A stretch of DNA of 64,000 nucleotides from the NCBI RefSeq assembly GCF_024362365.1, contig NZ_CP101464.1, positions 310,001 to 374,000 on the forward strand. The letters are read 5' to 3'. A program made the translations under genes and the position numbers. Position 1 is the stretch's first letter; each line of letters opens with the position of its first letter. This DNA comes from Janibacter sp. CX7. GTDB lineage: Bacteria; Actinomycetota; Actinomycetes; Actinomycetales; Dermatophilaceae. Below the pieces are notes generated by a model. It worked only from the letters and a program-made list of their open reading frames with translations. It was not told the DNA's origin and did not search any database. Below, piece after piece: positions 9,090 through 15,265 of the stretch.

Positions 9090-9815
9090 ATGTTCAGCAC
9101 CAACGACTTCCCCGACCAGCCCGTCGGGCGCCGTGGCCGTCGTCTGCGGATGGCCGGTGGCGCCGTCGCGGCCGGCGCGCTCGTCGCCGGCGGCTTCGTC
9201 GTCGCCTCCAATGCCGGCGCGTCCGACACGGTCTGGGACCGCGTCGCGATGTGCGAGTCGTCCGGCAACTGGTCGATCAACACCGGCAACGGCTTCTACG
9301 GCGGCCTGCAGTTCACCTTCCAGACCTGGAAGGGCTTCGGTGGGCAGAAGTACGCCTACACGGCCAACCGGGCGACCAAGGCGCAGCAGATCGAGATCGC
9401 GCAGGAGGTGCTCAAGGTCCAGGGCCCCGGCGCCTGGCCCGTGTGCTCCCAGCGCGCCGGCCTGACGGTCGCCAACGGCCTGGCCGTCGACCCCTACGGC
9501 ACCGGTGAGCGCCCCTCGCGCGACACCACGCGTCCGCCCGTGACGTCGACCGGCGGCAAGCTCGTCGTCGACGGCATCCAGGGCCCGCGCACCAACGCCG
9601 GCATCGAGAAGTGGGGCGGCCGCCCGATGAACGGCTACCTCGACTCCGGTGACAAGCGCGCCCTCCAGGCCCGCGTCGGCACCGCGCAGGACGGCGTCAT
9701 CGGCCCGATGACCACCCGCGCGCTGCAGCGCAAGGTCGGCGCCGACGTCGACGGCAAGTGGGGCCCTCAGACCACCTCGCGCCTGCAGAGCTGGCTGAAC
9801 AACAACGTGCTCTGA
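9090..9815 (+). CDS. Second resuscitation-promoting factor (Rpf)
   Basis: 241 residues; ATG at 9090 with AAAGAGG upstream. Twin-arginine-like signal (GRRGRRLRMAGGAVAAG) ends near NAGA. The Rpf domain (about 45-125) has [21 protein letters not shown] with the catalytic Glu and the paired Cys in VCSQRAG. Three peptidoglycan-binding repeats follow (DGIQGPRT, DGVIGPMTT, DGKWGPQTT). It is nearly the same architecture as the upstream gene without the Pro-Ala linker, so the two arose by tandem duplication. Separate leader and terminator regions suggest independent transcription. Confidence 0.93.
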   Translation: MFSTNDFPDQPVGRRGRRLRMAGGAVAAGALVAGGFVVASNAGASDTVWDRVAMCESSGNWSINTGNGFYGGLQFTFQTWKGFGGQKYAYTANRATKAQQIEIAQEVLKVQGPGAWPVCSQRAGLTVANGLAVDPYGTGERPSRDTTRPPVTSTGGKLVVDGIQGPRTNAGIEKWGGRPMNGYLDSGDKRALQARVGTAQDGVIGPMTTRALQRKVGADVDGKWGPQTTSRLQSWLNNNVL

Positions 9816-9836
9816 TCGCACGACCGGCTCGGTGAT

Positions 9837-9873
9837 GACCGGGGCCGCGGGCTACGATGCCGCGGTCCCGGTC
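9837..9873 (+). terminator. Probable terminator after second rpf gene
   Basis: GACCGGGGCCGCGG at 9837-9850 pairs with CCGCGGTCCCGGTC at 9860-9873 (14 bp, one G-U) around a 9-base loop, 21 bases after the stop. The loop contains TACGAT, which could alternatively serve as the -10 box of the tRNA gene starting at 9891. Confidence 0.6.
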
Positions 9874-9890
9874 GTCGCACGTCCGGGCCC

Positions 9891-9966
9891 GCTGGCGTGG
9901 CGCAATTGGTAGCGCACCTGTCTTGTAAACAGGTGGTTGAGGGTTCGAGTCCCTTCGCCAGCTCCA
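9891..9966 (+). tRNA. tRNA-Thr (anticodon TGT), CCA encoded
   Basis: Full cloverleaf: acceptor arms GCTGGCG and CGCCAGC, D-arm GCGC-AATTGGTA-GCGC, anticodon stem CCTGT/ACAGG with loop CTTGTAA (anticodon TGT, Thr), T-arm GAGGG-TTCGAGT-CCCTT, then T and an encoded CCA. The segment from the anticodon loop to CCA is repeated at 11327-11365, showing that this gene is an integration site and that the integrated DNA kept the tRNA intact. Confidence 0.97.
9928..9966 (+). repeat. attL-like copy of 39-bp direct repeat in tRNA-Thr
   Basis: The 39 bases from the 3' side of the anticodon loop to the CCA are identical to 11327-11365. Such tRNA-3' direct repeats are the crossover region left by tyrosine integrases. 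They bracket a 1.36-kb segment. Confidence 0.9.
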
Positions 9967-9983
9967 AAATCAAGGGAAACACC

Positions 9984-10148
9984 TCACTCCACACCCTCCG
10001 GAAGGCCGAAGCCTCCACTTTCGCCTCCACTTTGGCCCGGCGAAGGGGGTCGCGGGTCGGCCGCTTCGAGCGCCGCCAGCACCCGAGGATCCTGCTCGCC
10101 ACGGCCCAGGTAGACGTCCTGCGTCATCGACACCCGCGAGTGGCCGAG
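9984..10148 (-). pseudogene. C-terminal remnant of tyrosine integrase
   Basis: Minus-strand frame ending in TGA at 9984-9986 reads LGHSRVSMTQDVYLGR followed by GEQDPRVLAALEAAD. This is the end of a tyrosine recombinase: the LGH box and the nucleophile Tyr in DVYLGR are both present. Upstream the homology stops abruptly near 10148, so the catalytic Arg and the HxxR box are missing. It abuts an integrase N-terminal fragment on the opposite strand. The gene end lies 18 bases from the attL repeat, the normal position of an integrase next to its attachment site. Confidence 0.8.
10012..10034. repeat. Paired CCTCCACTT repeats, left end of island
   Basis: CCTCCACTT occurs twice, 12 bases apart (10012 and 10024), 46 bases inside the left att repeat. 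The same pair with T to A changes in the spacer recurs at 11192-11214 near the right end. Spacing and position fit integrase arm-binding sites; function is inferred. Confidence 0.5.
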
Positions 10149-10150
10149 CG

Positions 10151-10300
10151 GTGCGCGTGGCCACGGACTCCGGGGCGACGTACAAGGCTAGGGCGTGGTT
10201 CCGGGGCTTCGACGGTCGCAAGCGTCGGGTGGAGCGGTGGGGGTCGTCGCAGGCGGCGGCTCAACGGGCACTGACCACGGCTCTGGAGGCGATTGCCCTC
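10151..10300 (+). pseudogene. N-terminal (arm-binding AP2-like) fragment of an integrase
   Basis: Plus-strand frame from GTG 10151 reads ATYKARAWFRGFDGRKRRVE then RWGSSQAAAQRALTTALE, the pattern of the three-stranded arm-binding N-terminal domain of actinobacterial tyrosine integrases (YRAR..GRRR...G.T.A.AERAL). It loses similarity at about 10300, where an FtsK-type fragment on the other strand begins. No core-binding or catalytic domain follows. It points away from the C-terminal integrase fragment, so one inversion or two separate losses must have occurred. Confidence 0.65.
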
Positions 10301-10516
10301 CTTCTTCACCCCGGCATCCGCGTAGGCCGTCAACGCCGCCAGCTCGTCAATGACCAAGACGTGCAGCGGATCGCCCGACATCGGCTCATGAAGCCGCGAC
10401 TGCCCGACCATGCGGACCGCACGCTCATCGATGATCGCCAGCAGATCCCGCAACACCTCCACATGCGCGATGTCTCCCCGCACGCGGCGGCGAACCTCGA
10501 CCCAACCGGCAGACCA
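10300..10516 (-). pseudogene. Internal fragment of FtsK/SpoIIIE-type translocase of an integrative element
   Basis: Minus-strand frame reads VEVRRRVRGDIAHVEVLRDL, then AIIDERAVRMVGQSRLHEP and LHVLVIDELAALTAYADAG. The last stretch is a Walker B strand (hhhhDE) with the DELAALTAY form typical of the FtsK-like Tra proteins of actinomycete integrative and conjugative elements. The Walker A part is absent, a stop lies just upstream (about 10520), and similarity ends at 10300. A remnant of the transfer machinery of the former element. Confidence 0.65.
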
Positions 10517-10520
10517 AAAG

Positions 10521-10555
10521 GAGCGACGCCCAGGACCTCATCCCGAGCGTCGCTC
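10521..10555 (-). terminator. Hairpin with T-run inside island
   Basis: GAGCGACGC at 10521-10529 and GCGTCGCTC at 10547-10555 pair over 9 bp; on the minus strand the stem is followed by CTTTTGG. It would stop minus-strand transcription entering the FtsK fragment. Confidence 0.5.
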
Positions 10556-10607
10556 CCTTCGCCATGCAGCTACGTGATTGCCACCGTGCGATAAGTAGGC
10601 TGGCAGT

Positions 10608-10910
10608 ATGCGCGTCCAACTCCTGTACTTCGACGGGTGCCCGAACTGGCAGGTGGCCGACGGCCGCATCCGTGAAGCGCTGGAAACCCTAGGCATCCAC
10701 GTCGACGTGGAGAAGGTCCTGGTGACCACCCCCGAACAAGCTGAACAGTGGAGCTTTCGTGGCTCGCCGTCGATCCTTGTCGACGGTGAGGACCACTTCG
10801 CCGAGCCAGGCGCGCCGGTCGGGCTGTCGTGTCGGCTGTATCGGACACCAGATGGCGTGGAGGGTTCTCCCACAGTTGAACAGCTAGTCCAGGTCCTATC
10901 TGGGACATAG
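10608..10910 (+). CDS. Thioredoxin-like DF-family (seleno)protein homologue
   Basis: 100 residues, ATG at 10608, intact. The N-terminal YFDGCPNW and the later SCRLYRTP hold the two cysteines; GSPSILVDGED in the middle is the cis-Pro loop of a thioredoxin fold. It matches small actinobacterial proteins found with alkylmercury lyase or arsenic/mercury genes and annotated as thioredoxin family or DF family (seleno)protein, where the DGCPN cysteine is sometimes selenocysteine. Here the codon is TGC, so no selenium is needed. No mercury genes flank it; it is the only complete gene in the tRNA-Thr island and may be left-over cargo. Redox function is inferred from family. Confidence 0.75.
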   Translation: MRVQLLYFDGCPNWQVADGRIREALETLGIHVDVEKVLVTTPEQAEQWSFRGSPSILVDGEDHFAEPGAPVGLSCRLYRTPDGVEGSPTVEQLVQVLSGT

Positions 10911-11326
10911 CGCCAACGAAACATCGACGGAACTGCAGCCGAGATGGCCTTGCTGGCTCGGAGCAATGACGTGAGCAAGGTCGGTGGTCCAGAAGTGAAG
11001 TTGGGCGGACACGCCGCCGCGCGAATACGTCACCCTCACGCCTCCGACCCTCCGCTTCACTCTCCGCCCACCTCCGGACCGCATCAAGAGCGCTCCGCGT
11101 CACTGCGTGATGGACTCCGTCCACCCTTGACCCGGCCACTCCGGCAGGCTCCTCTGCTCCGCTACAGGGTCGGTGGCTAGATCCGGCCAGCCCTCCACTT
11201 ACGCCTCCACTTAGGCCGCGAGAGTGGCCGACCCACCCCGAGGCACGGCACCGCAAGCATGCCGAGAAGCCCGGGATGCCGGGGGAGAGGCAGCCCGCCA
11301 GCAACAGGCCGACGAGCGCCAGAGGG
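10911..11326. other. Non-coding remainder of island
   Basis: About 415 bases between the thioredoxin-like gene and the right att repeat. I find no frame with recognisable protein similarity. It holds the CCTCCACTT pair at 11192-11214 and a short plus-strand frame (11224-11406) that runs through the att repeat and looks accidental. Composition is somewhat less biased than the flanks. Confidence 0.5.
11192..11214. repeat. Paired CCTCCACTT repeats, right end of island
   Basis: CCTCCACTT at 11192 and 11204, in the same orientation and 12-base phase as the left pair (10012, 10024), 112 bases inside the right att repeat. Candidate integrase arm-type sites. Confidence 0.5.
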
Positions 11327-11365
11327 AACAGGTGGTTGAGGGTTCGAGTCCCTTCGCCAGCTCCA
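11327..11365 (+). repeat. attR-like copy of 39-bp direct repeat
   Basis: Exact copy of 9928-9966 (3' part of tRNA-Thr including CCA) with no 5' tRNA half, so it is not a tRNA gene. Recombination between the two copies would excise 1,399 bp and leave the tRNA unchanged. Confidence 0.9.
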
Positions 11366-11476
11366 CGGTGCCAGCGCGTCGTCCTGCAGTTCGTGGCGCG
11401 GCCTGATCTGAGGCCCCGGAGATCCAACGGTTCTGCTGGCGCGGAGAGGCGAACTGCAGGGCGACACGCGGTCGGC

Positions 11477-11896
11477 TCAGCCTCGCTCGGCCAGCCAGGC
11501 GTCGATCGACTCCTTGAGCGGGGTCTCCTGCTCGCCGACGAGGACCGTGCCGGCGTCTCCCGCCGATGAGGTGGGGGTGACCCCCTTCGCCTCGGCGTCG
11601 GCACCGATGATCACGTCGACCTCGCCGCGGTCCACGGCGGAGGCCAGGGCGTCGAGCTCGCCGACCTGCCAGCTCGGGTGCGCCCCGATGGAGTCGGCGT
11701 AGTCGCTGATGAGGTCGGCCGCCGGGCCGGTGACCTCGCCACCCTCGGCGGGGACGGTCCGGGGCGGGTTGTCGACGACGCCGACGGTGAGGATGCCCGT
11801 GCTCTCGGCCCGCGACAGCGCGGACCCGGAGTCGGAGCAGGCGGCCAGCAGCAGCGGCAGCACCAGGGTCGCCAGGAGTCGTCGCATGGCCCCCAT
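11477..11896 (-). CDS. Short lipoprotein resembling part of a family-3 solute-binding protein
   Basis: 139 residues. Signal peptide with lipobox LLLAACSDS (Cys near residue 21), then LTVGVVDNPPRT and DVIIGADAEAKG, which resemble the first lobe of amino-acid-type periplasmic binding proteins (SBP_bac_3). The family norm is 220-260 residues with two lobes; here the second lobe is missing and the C-terminus is ETPLKESIDAWLAERG, like the end of a full-length protein. It may be a naturally minimal or internally deleted form. No transporter genes adjoin. It is divergent from gpgS; TATGCA lies six bases before the ATG, so the transcript may be leaderless. Confidence 0.6.
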   Translation of the reverse strand: MGAMRRLLATLVLPLLLAACSDSGSALSRAESTGILTVGVVDNPPRTVPAEGGEVTGPAADLISDYADSIGAHPSWQVGELDALASAVDRGEVDVIIGADAEAKGVTPTSSAGDAGTVLVGEQETPLKESIDAWLAERG

Positions 11897-11906
11897 CTTG
11901 CCTGCA

Positions 11907-11912
11907 TACGAT
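11907..11912 (+). promoter_or_regulatory. Leaderless -10 box of gpgS
   Basis: TACGAT ends seven bases before the ATG at 11920 and overlaps an upstream in-frame ATG (11911), which therefore cannot be the start if transcription begins near 11920. Supports the 11920 start. Confidence 0.5.
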
Positions 11913-11919
11913 GAGCGAC

Positions 11920-12876
11920 ATGCGCCCGTCGACCCGTGAGTGGCTGTCGGCGCGCAGCCACGTCCACACGGACTTCGACGCCGCCTCCCTCGTCGCCGAC
12001 CTCGGGGCGAAGGGGGAGTCCGTCGCCGTGGTGGTCCCGGCCCGCAACGAGGCCGCCACCGTCGGCGATGTCGTGACCGGTCTGCGGCGCGAGCTCGTCG
12101 AGGCGGTCCCGCTGGTCTCCGAGCTCGTCGTCATCGACTCCGACTCGACCGACGACACCGCGAGCATCGCGGCCGACGCCGGCGCCACCGTCCACCGCGC
12201 CGCGGACATCGCGCCCCACCTCGGCACCCACCGGGGCAAGGGCGAGGCGCTGTGGAAGTCGCTCTTCGTCACCACCGCCGACCTGCTCGTCTTCGTCGAC
12301 GCCGACCTCACCGAGTGGGGTCCCCACTTCGTCACCGGCCTCGTCGGTGCCCTGACGGCCGACCCCGCGACGATGCTCGTCAAGGGGTGGTACGACCGCG
12401 TCATGGACGTGCCCGGCCGCGCCTCGAGCACCGAGGGTGGGCGCGTGACCGAGCTCGTCGCCCGCCCGGCCCTCGACCTGTGGTGGCCCGACCTCGCCGG
12501 CGTCGTCCAGCCGCTCGCCGGTGAGTGGGCGGCCCGCCGCTCACTCATGGAGCGCCTGACCGTCCCGACCGGCTACGGCGTCGAGATCGCCTCGCTCCTC
12601 GACACCCACACCCGCCACGGCCTCGACGCGATCGCCCAGGTCGACCTCGGCGCCCGCGCCCACCGCCACCAGAAGGACCACGACCTCGCCGTCATGGCCG
12701 CCGAGCTCCTCGCCGTCGTCCACGCCCGCCGCCACGGCGGGCCGGTCGACGTCGCCGTGGCGAGCGAGGAGCTCGAGCAGTTCACCCGCGACGGCGGCTG
12801 GCGGACCCGGGCGGTCCCCCTTCGTCAGCGGCCACCGGCGATCACCCAGCCCGGCTACCCCGCAGGAGCCCGATGA
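11920..12876 (+). CDS. gpgS: Glucosyl-3-phosphoglycerate synthase (GT81)
   Basis: 318 residues. GT-A fold glycosyltransferase that joins a nucleotide-glucose to 3-phosphoglycerate, the first step of glucosylglycerate and, in mycobacteria, methylglucose lipopolysaccharide synthesis. Motifs: VVVPARNEAATV, VIDSDSTDDT, the THRGKGEALWKSL acceptor/donor loop, metal-binding FVDADLTEW, and the late PTGYGVEIASLLDT with the catalytic His-rich tail AHRHQKDHDL. Length matches the family. It overlaps the folP-like gene by ATGA; the same pair (Rv1208 and Rv1207) is adjacent in Mycobacterium tuberculosis. The start follows the leaderless promoter, three codons inside the longest frame. Confidence 0.93.
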   Translation: MRPSTREWLSARSHVHTDFDAASLVADLGAKGESVAVVVPARNEAATVGDVVTGLRRELVEAVPLVSELVVIDSDSTDDTASIAADAGATVHRAADIAPHLGTHRGKGEALWKSLFVTTADLLVFVDADLTEWGPHFVTGLVGALTADPATMLVKGWYDRVMDVPGRASSTEGGRVTELVARPALDLWWPDLAGVVQPLAGEWAARRSLMERLTVPTGYGVEIASLLDTHTRHGLDAIAQVDLGARAHRHQKDHDLAVMAAELLAVVHARRHGGPVDVAVASEELEQFTRDGGWRTRAVPLRQRPPAITQPGYPAGAR

Positions 12877-13733
12877 GACTCGGCCGTCACCCCTTCGCCG
12901 ACGACGCGATGCTCGTCATGGCGATCGTCAACCGCACCCCCGACTCCTTCTACGACAAGGGCGCGACCTTCGCCGAGGACAAGGCGATGGAGCGCGTCGA
13001 CCTCGTCGTCGAGCAGGGCGCCGACATCGTCGACATCGGCGGGGTCAAGGCCGCGCCCGGCGGTGACGTCGACGTCGCCGAGGAGATCGACCGGGTCGCC
13101 GGGCTCGTCTCCCGCGTCCGCGAGGCACACCCGCAGCTGGTGATCTCGGTCGACACGTGGCGGGCCGAGGTGGGCGAAGCCGTCTGTGCCGCAGGCGCGG
13201 ACGTGCTCAACGACGCGTGGGGTGGAGCCGACCCGGGACTCGTCGACGTCGCCGCTGAGCACGACGTCGCGATCATCTGCACGCACACCGGCGGGGTCGA
13301 GCCCCGCACCCGGCCCTTCCGCACGGGCTTCGAGCGGGACGTCGTCGCCGACGTCATCGACGGGGTCCTTGGCTACGCCGAGCGGGCGGTCGCGGCCGGC
13401 GTCGCCCGCGAGTCGGTCGTCATCGACCCGGCGCACGACTTCGGCAAGAACACCCACCAGACCCTCGAGGTCACCCGCCGCCTCGACGAGATGGTCGATA
13501 CCGGGTGGCCGGTCCTGGTGTCGTTGTCCAACAAGGACTTCGTCGGCGAGACCCTCGACCGCCCCGTCGACGAGCGCCTGATCGGCACGCTCGCGACGAC
13601 CGCCGTCTCCGCCTGGCTCGGCGCGCGGATCTACCGCGTCCACGAGGTCGCCGAGACGCGGCAGGTCCTCGACATGGTCGCGACCCTGCGAGGCGAACGT
13701 CCGCCGGCCCGCACGATCCGAGGGCTGGCATGA
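12873..13733 (+). CDS. Dihydropteroate synthase-like protein (FolP2 type)
   Basis: 286 residues; TIM-barrel pterin-binding enzyme family. MAIVNRTPDSFYDKG matches the N-terminal DHPS signature (usually NxTPDSF.DGG), DIVDIGGVKAAPG replaces the typical DIGGESTRPG and so lacks the TRPG phosphate loop residues, and VIDPAHDFGKN and LVSLSNKDFVG correspond to the later conserved blocks. Context next to gpgS is that of mycobacterial folP2 (Rv1207), which is reported not to act as a normal DHPS. I therefore do not claim folate synthesis; a role tied to glucosylglycerate metabolism is possible. Overlaps both neighbours by ATGA. Confidence 0.85.
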   Translation: MRLGRHPFADDAMLVMAIVNRTPDSFYDKGATFAEDKAMERVDLVVEQGADIVDIGGVKAAPGGDVDVAEEIDRVAGLVSRVREAHPQLVISVDTWRAEVGEAVCAAGADVLNDAWGGADPGLVDVAAEHDVAIICTHTGGVEPRTRPFRTGFERDVVADVIDGVLGYAERAVAAGVARESVVIDPAHDFGKNTHQTLEVTRRLDEMVDTGWPVLVSLSNKDFVGETLDRPVDERLIGTLATTAVSAWLGARIYRVHEVAETRQVLDMVATLRGERPPARTIRGLA

Positions 13734-14389
13734 TCCGCGCCGCCGTCGTCGTCCCGGCCGCCCCGGCCCTTCTGCCCGGGATCGGGGGCACCGCCGACCC
13801 CCTGGCGGACCTGCGCGAGCGGGCTGCCGCCCTCGTCGCCACCACGGCAGGGGCGAAGGGGGCCGACCGTCTTGTCGTCGTGGGGTCGGGCCCGGCCACT
13901 CGCGTGTGGCCCGGCGACGCGCCCTCGGGCGCAGCCCGCTTCACCACCGGCCGCGTGCCCGACGGGGCGCTGCCCACCGACCTCGAGATCGGGCGCCTGC
14001 TCGCCCCCTCCACAGGGGGCGACGTCGTCCTGCAGTCGGTCGCCACCGACGCGACGCCGCAGGAGTGTGCGGACCTCGGCCGCGAGCTGGCGGCCGGTCC
14101 GCCCGCCGTGCTGGTCGTCGTCGCCGACGGCCCCGCGACGCTCACCGAGAAGGCGCCGGGTCACCTGCAGCTGGACGCCGCTCCCTTCGCCGCGGAGCTG
14201 AGCAGGGCTGTGGCGCAGGCGGACTCGGCTGCGCTCGCCGCCCTCGACCCGGCCGTCTGCGACCGGCTCTGGATGCGCGGTCGACCGGCCCTGCAGGTGC
14301 TCGCCGCCGCGACCGACGGTCTGGCCGGCGAGCTCGTCGCGGACGAGGCCCCCTTCGGCGTGCAGTACCTGCTCGCCCGCTGGGCCTGA
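13730..14389 (+). CDS. Class III extradiol dioxygenase subunit B-like (LigB) protein
   Basis: 219 residues, starting at the ATG that overlaps the folP-like stop. VVVPAAPALLPGIGG at the N-terminus and repeated LVVVGSGPAT / LVVVADGPATLTEKAPGH segments match the LigB-like family found as conserved hypothetical proteins in actinobacteria (such as Rv2729c). The HxxH/Glu metal ligands of true LigB dioxygenases are not evident: the usual first His position is PAAPALLPG. So aromatic-ring cleavage is unlikely and the function is unknown. Last gene of the gpgS-folP2 unit. Confidence 0.7.
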   Translation: MIRAAVVVPAAPALLPGIGGTADPLADLRERAAALVATTAGAKGADRLVVVGSGPATRVWPGDAPSGAARFTTGRVPDGALPTDLEIGRLLAPSTGGDVVLQSVATDATPQECADLGRELAAGPPAVLVVVADGPATLTEKAPGHLQLDAAPFAAELSRAVAQADSAALAALDPAVCDRLWMRGRPALQVLAAATDGLAGELVADEAPFGVQYLLARWA

Positions 14390-14393
14390 GGGG

Positions 14394-14891
14394 TCACACC
14401 TCGAGCTTGAAGCCCTCGTGCGTCGCGACGTAGCCGAGCCGCTCGTAGAAGCGGTGCGCCTCGGGGCGCCGCTTGTCGCTCGTCAGCTGCACAAGGGTCA
14501 CCCCGCGGGCGCGCGCCTGGTCGTGGGCCCACTCCATGAGTGCACCGCCGAGGCCGCTGCCGCGGGTGCTCGAGTGGACCCGCACGCCCTCGACGATCAT
14601 CCGCATCGCACCACCGCGGCTCAGGCCGGGCACGAAGGTCAGCTGCAGCGTGCCGACGGGCGCGCCCTCCTCGTCGCGCACGATCGCGAGGAGCTGCTGC
14701 GGGTCGGCGTCGACCGCGTCGAAGGCCGCGAGATAGGGGGTCAGGTCCGTGCCCTCGCGGCCGGCGCCGAGGACGTCGTCGCGCAGCAGTGCCGCGATGT
14801 CGGCGACGTCCTCGCGGGTGGCGCGGGTGACGACGACGTCGGCCGTCGCGGTGGTGATGCGGTCCGTGGTTCTCCTCGGTGGTGCCGTCAG
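14394..14891 (-). CDS. GNAT family N-acetyltransferase, apparent CTG start
   Basis: Reading from the CTG at 14889-14891 gives 165 residues. VVVTRATREDVADIAALLRDD is the usual first strand-helix of GNAT enzymes; EGVRVHSSTRGSGLGGALMEW carries the acetyl-CoA loop (RGSGLGG) and RFYERLGYVATHEGFKLEV the C-terminal strand. There is no in-frame ATG, GTG or TTG ahead of the conserved start; the first GTG (14681) would remove about 70 residues including conserved helices. The CTG overlaps the stop of the GntR gene as CTGA, mirroring the ATGA/GTGA overlaps elsewhere. A GAGGAG lies inside, 4 bases before an ACG, so a non-canonical internal start cannot be excluded. Substrate unknown. Confidence 0.75.
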   Translation of the reverse strand: MTAPPRRTTDRITTATADVVVTRATREDVADIAALLRDDVLGAGREGTDLTPYLAAFDAVDADPQQLLAIVRDEEGAPVGTLQLTFVPGLSRGGAMRMIVEGVRVHSSTRGSGLGGALMEWAHDQARARGVTLVQLTSDKRRPEAHRFYERLGYVATHEGFKLEV

Positions 14892-15265
14892 TGGCGGCGC
14901 GAGACGATCTCGACGACCTGCATGGCGCGGTCGGGCCCCGCGCCCAGCGCCTTGGCCCGGGCGAGGTACTCGCGGGCGGCGTCCTCGAGCAGCGACGTCG
15001 CGGCCGCGCTCGCGGAGCTCGGCCGGTCGGCCACCCGTGTGCCGCCCCCGCGCCGGGTGACGACGAGCCCGGCGGACTCGAGCTCACGATAGGCGCGCGC
15101 GACGGTGCCGGTCGCCAGACCGAGGTCACCGGCGAGCTGGCGCACGGACGGCAGGCGTTCGCCGGTGACGAGCTGGCCGGTCTCGATGAGCAGGGTCAGC
15201 TGGCGGCGCACCTGCTCGAAGGGAGGAGTCGGGTCGACGAGGTCGATCGTCACGACGTCGTTCAC
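14888..15265 (-). CDS. GntR family regulator (YtrA type)
   Basis: 125 residues, GTG start overlapping the stop of the upstream membrane-protein gene (GTGA). PTPPFEQVRRQLTLLIETG and LPSVRQLAGDLGLATGTVARAYRELESAGLVVTRRG form the winged helix of GntR regulators; the short C-terminal helix pair (LLEDAAREYLARAKALG) instead of a ligand-binding domain is typical of the YtrA subfamily, which usually represses its own operon encoding membrane/ABC proteins. The doubled 24-bp repeat upstream of the operon (16195-16264) is the likely operator. Confidence 0.88.
   Translation of the reverse strand: MNDVVTIDLVDPTPPFEQVRRQLTLLIETGQLVTGERLPSVRQLAGDLGLATGTVARAYRELESAGLVVTRRGGGTRVADRPSSASAAATSLLEDAAREYLARAKALGAGPDRAMQVVEIVSRRH

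Noticed and set aside
10608..10640. Selenocysteine in the DF-family protein
   Set aside because: The DGCPN position is TGC (Cys) and there is no in-frame TGA.
10570..11604. Minus-strand frame with a lipoprotein-like stretch (LVGLLLAGCLSPG) inside the island
   Set aside because: The frame runs through the att repeat and through an intact plus-strand gene; the stretch lies far from its N-terminus and no homologous body follows.
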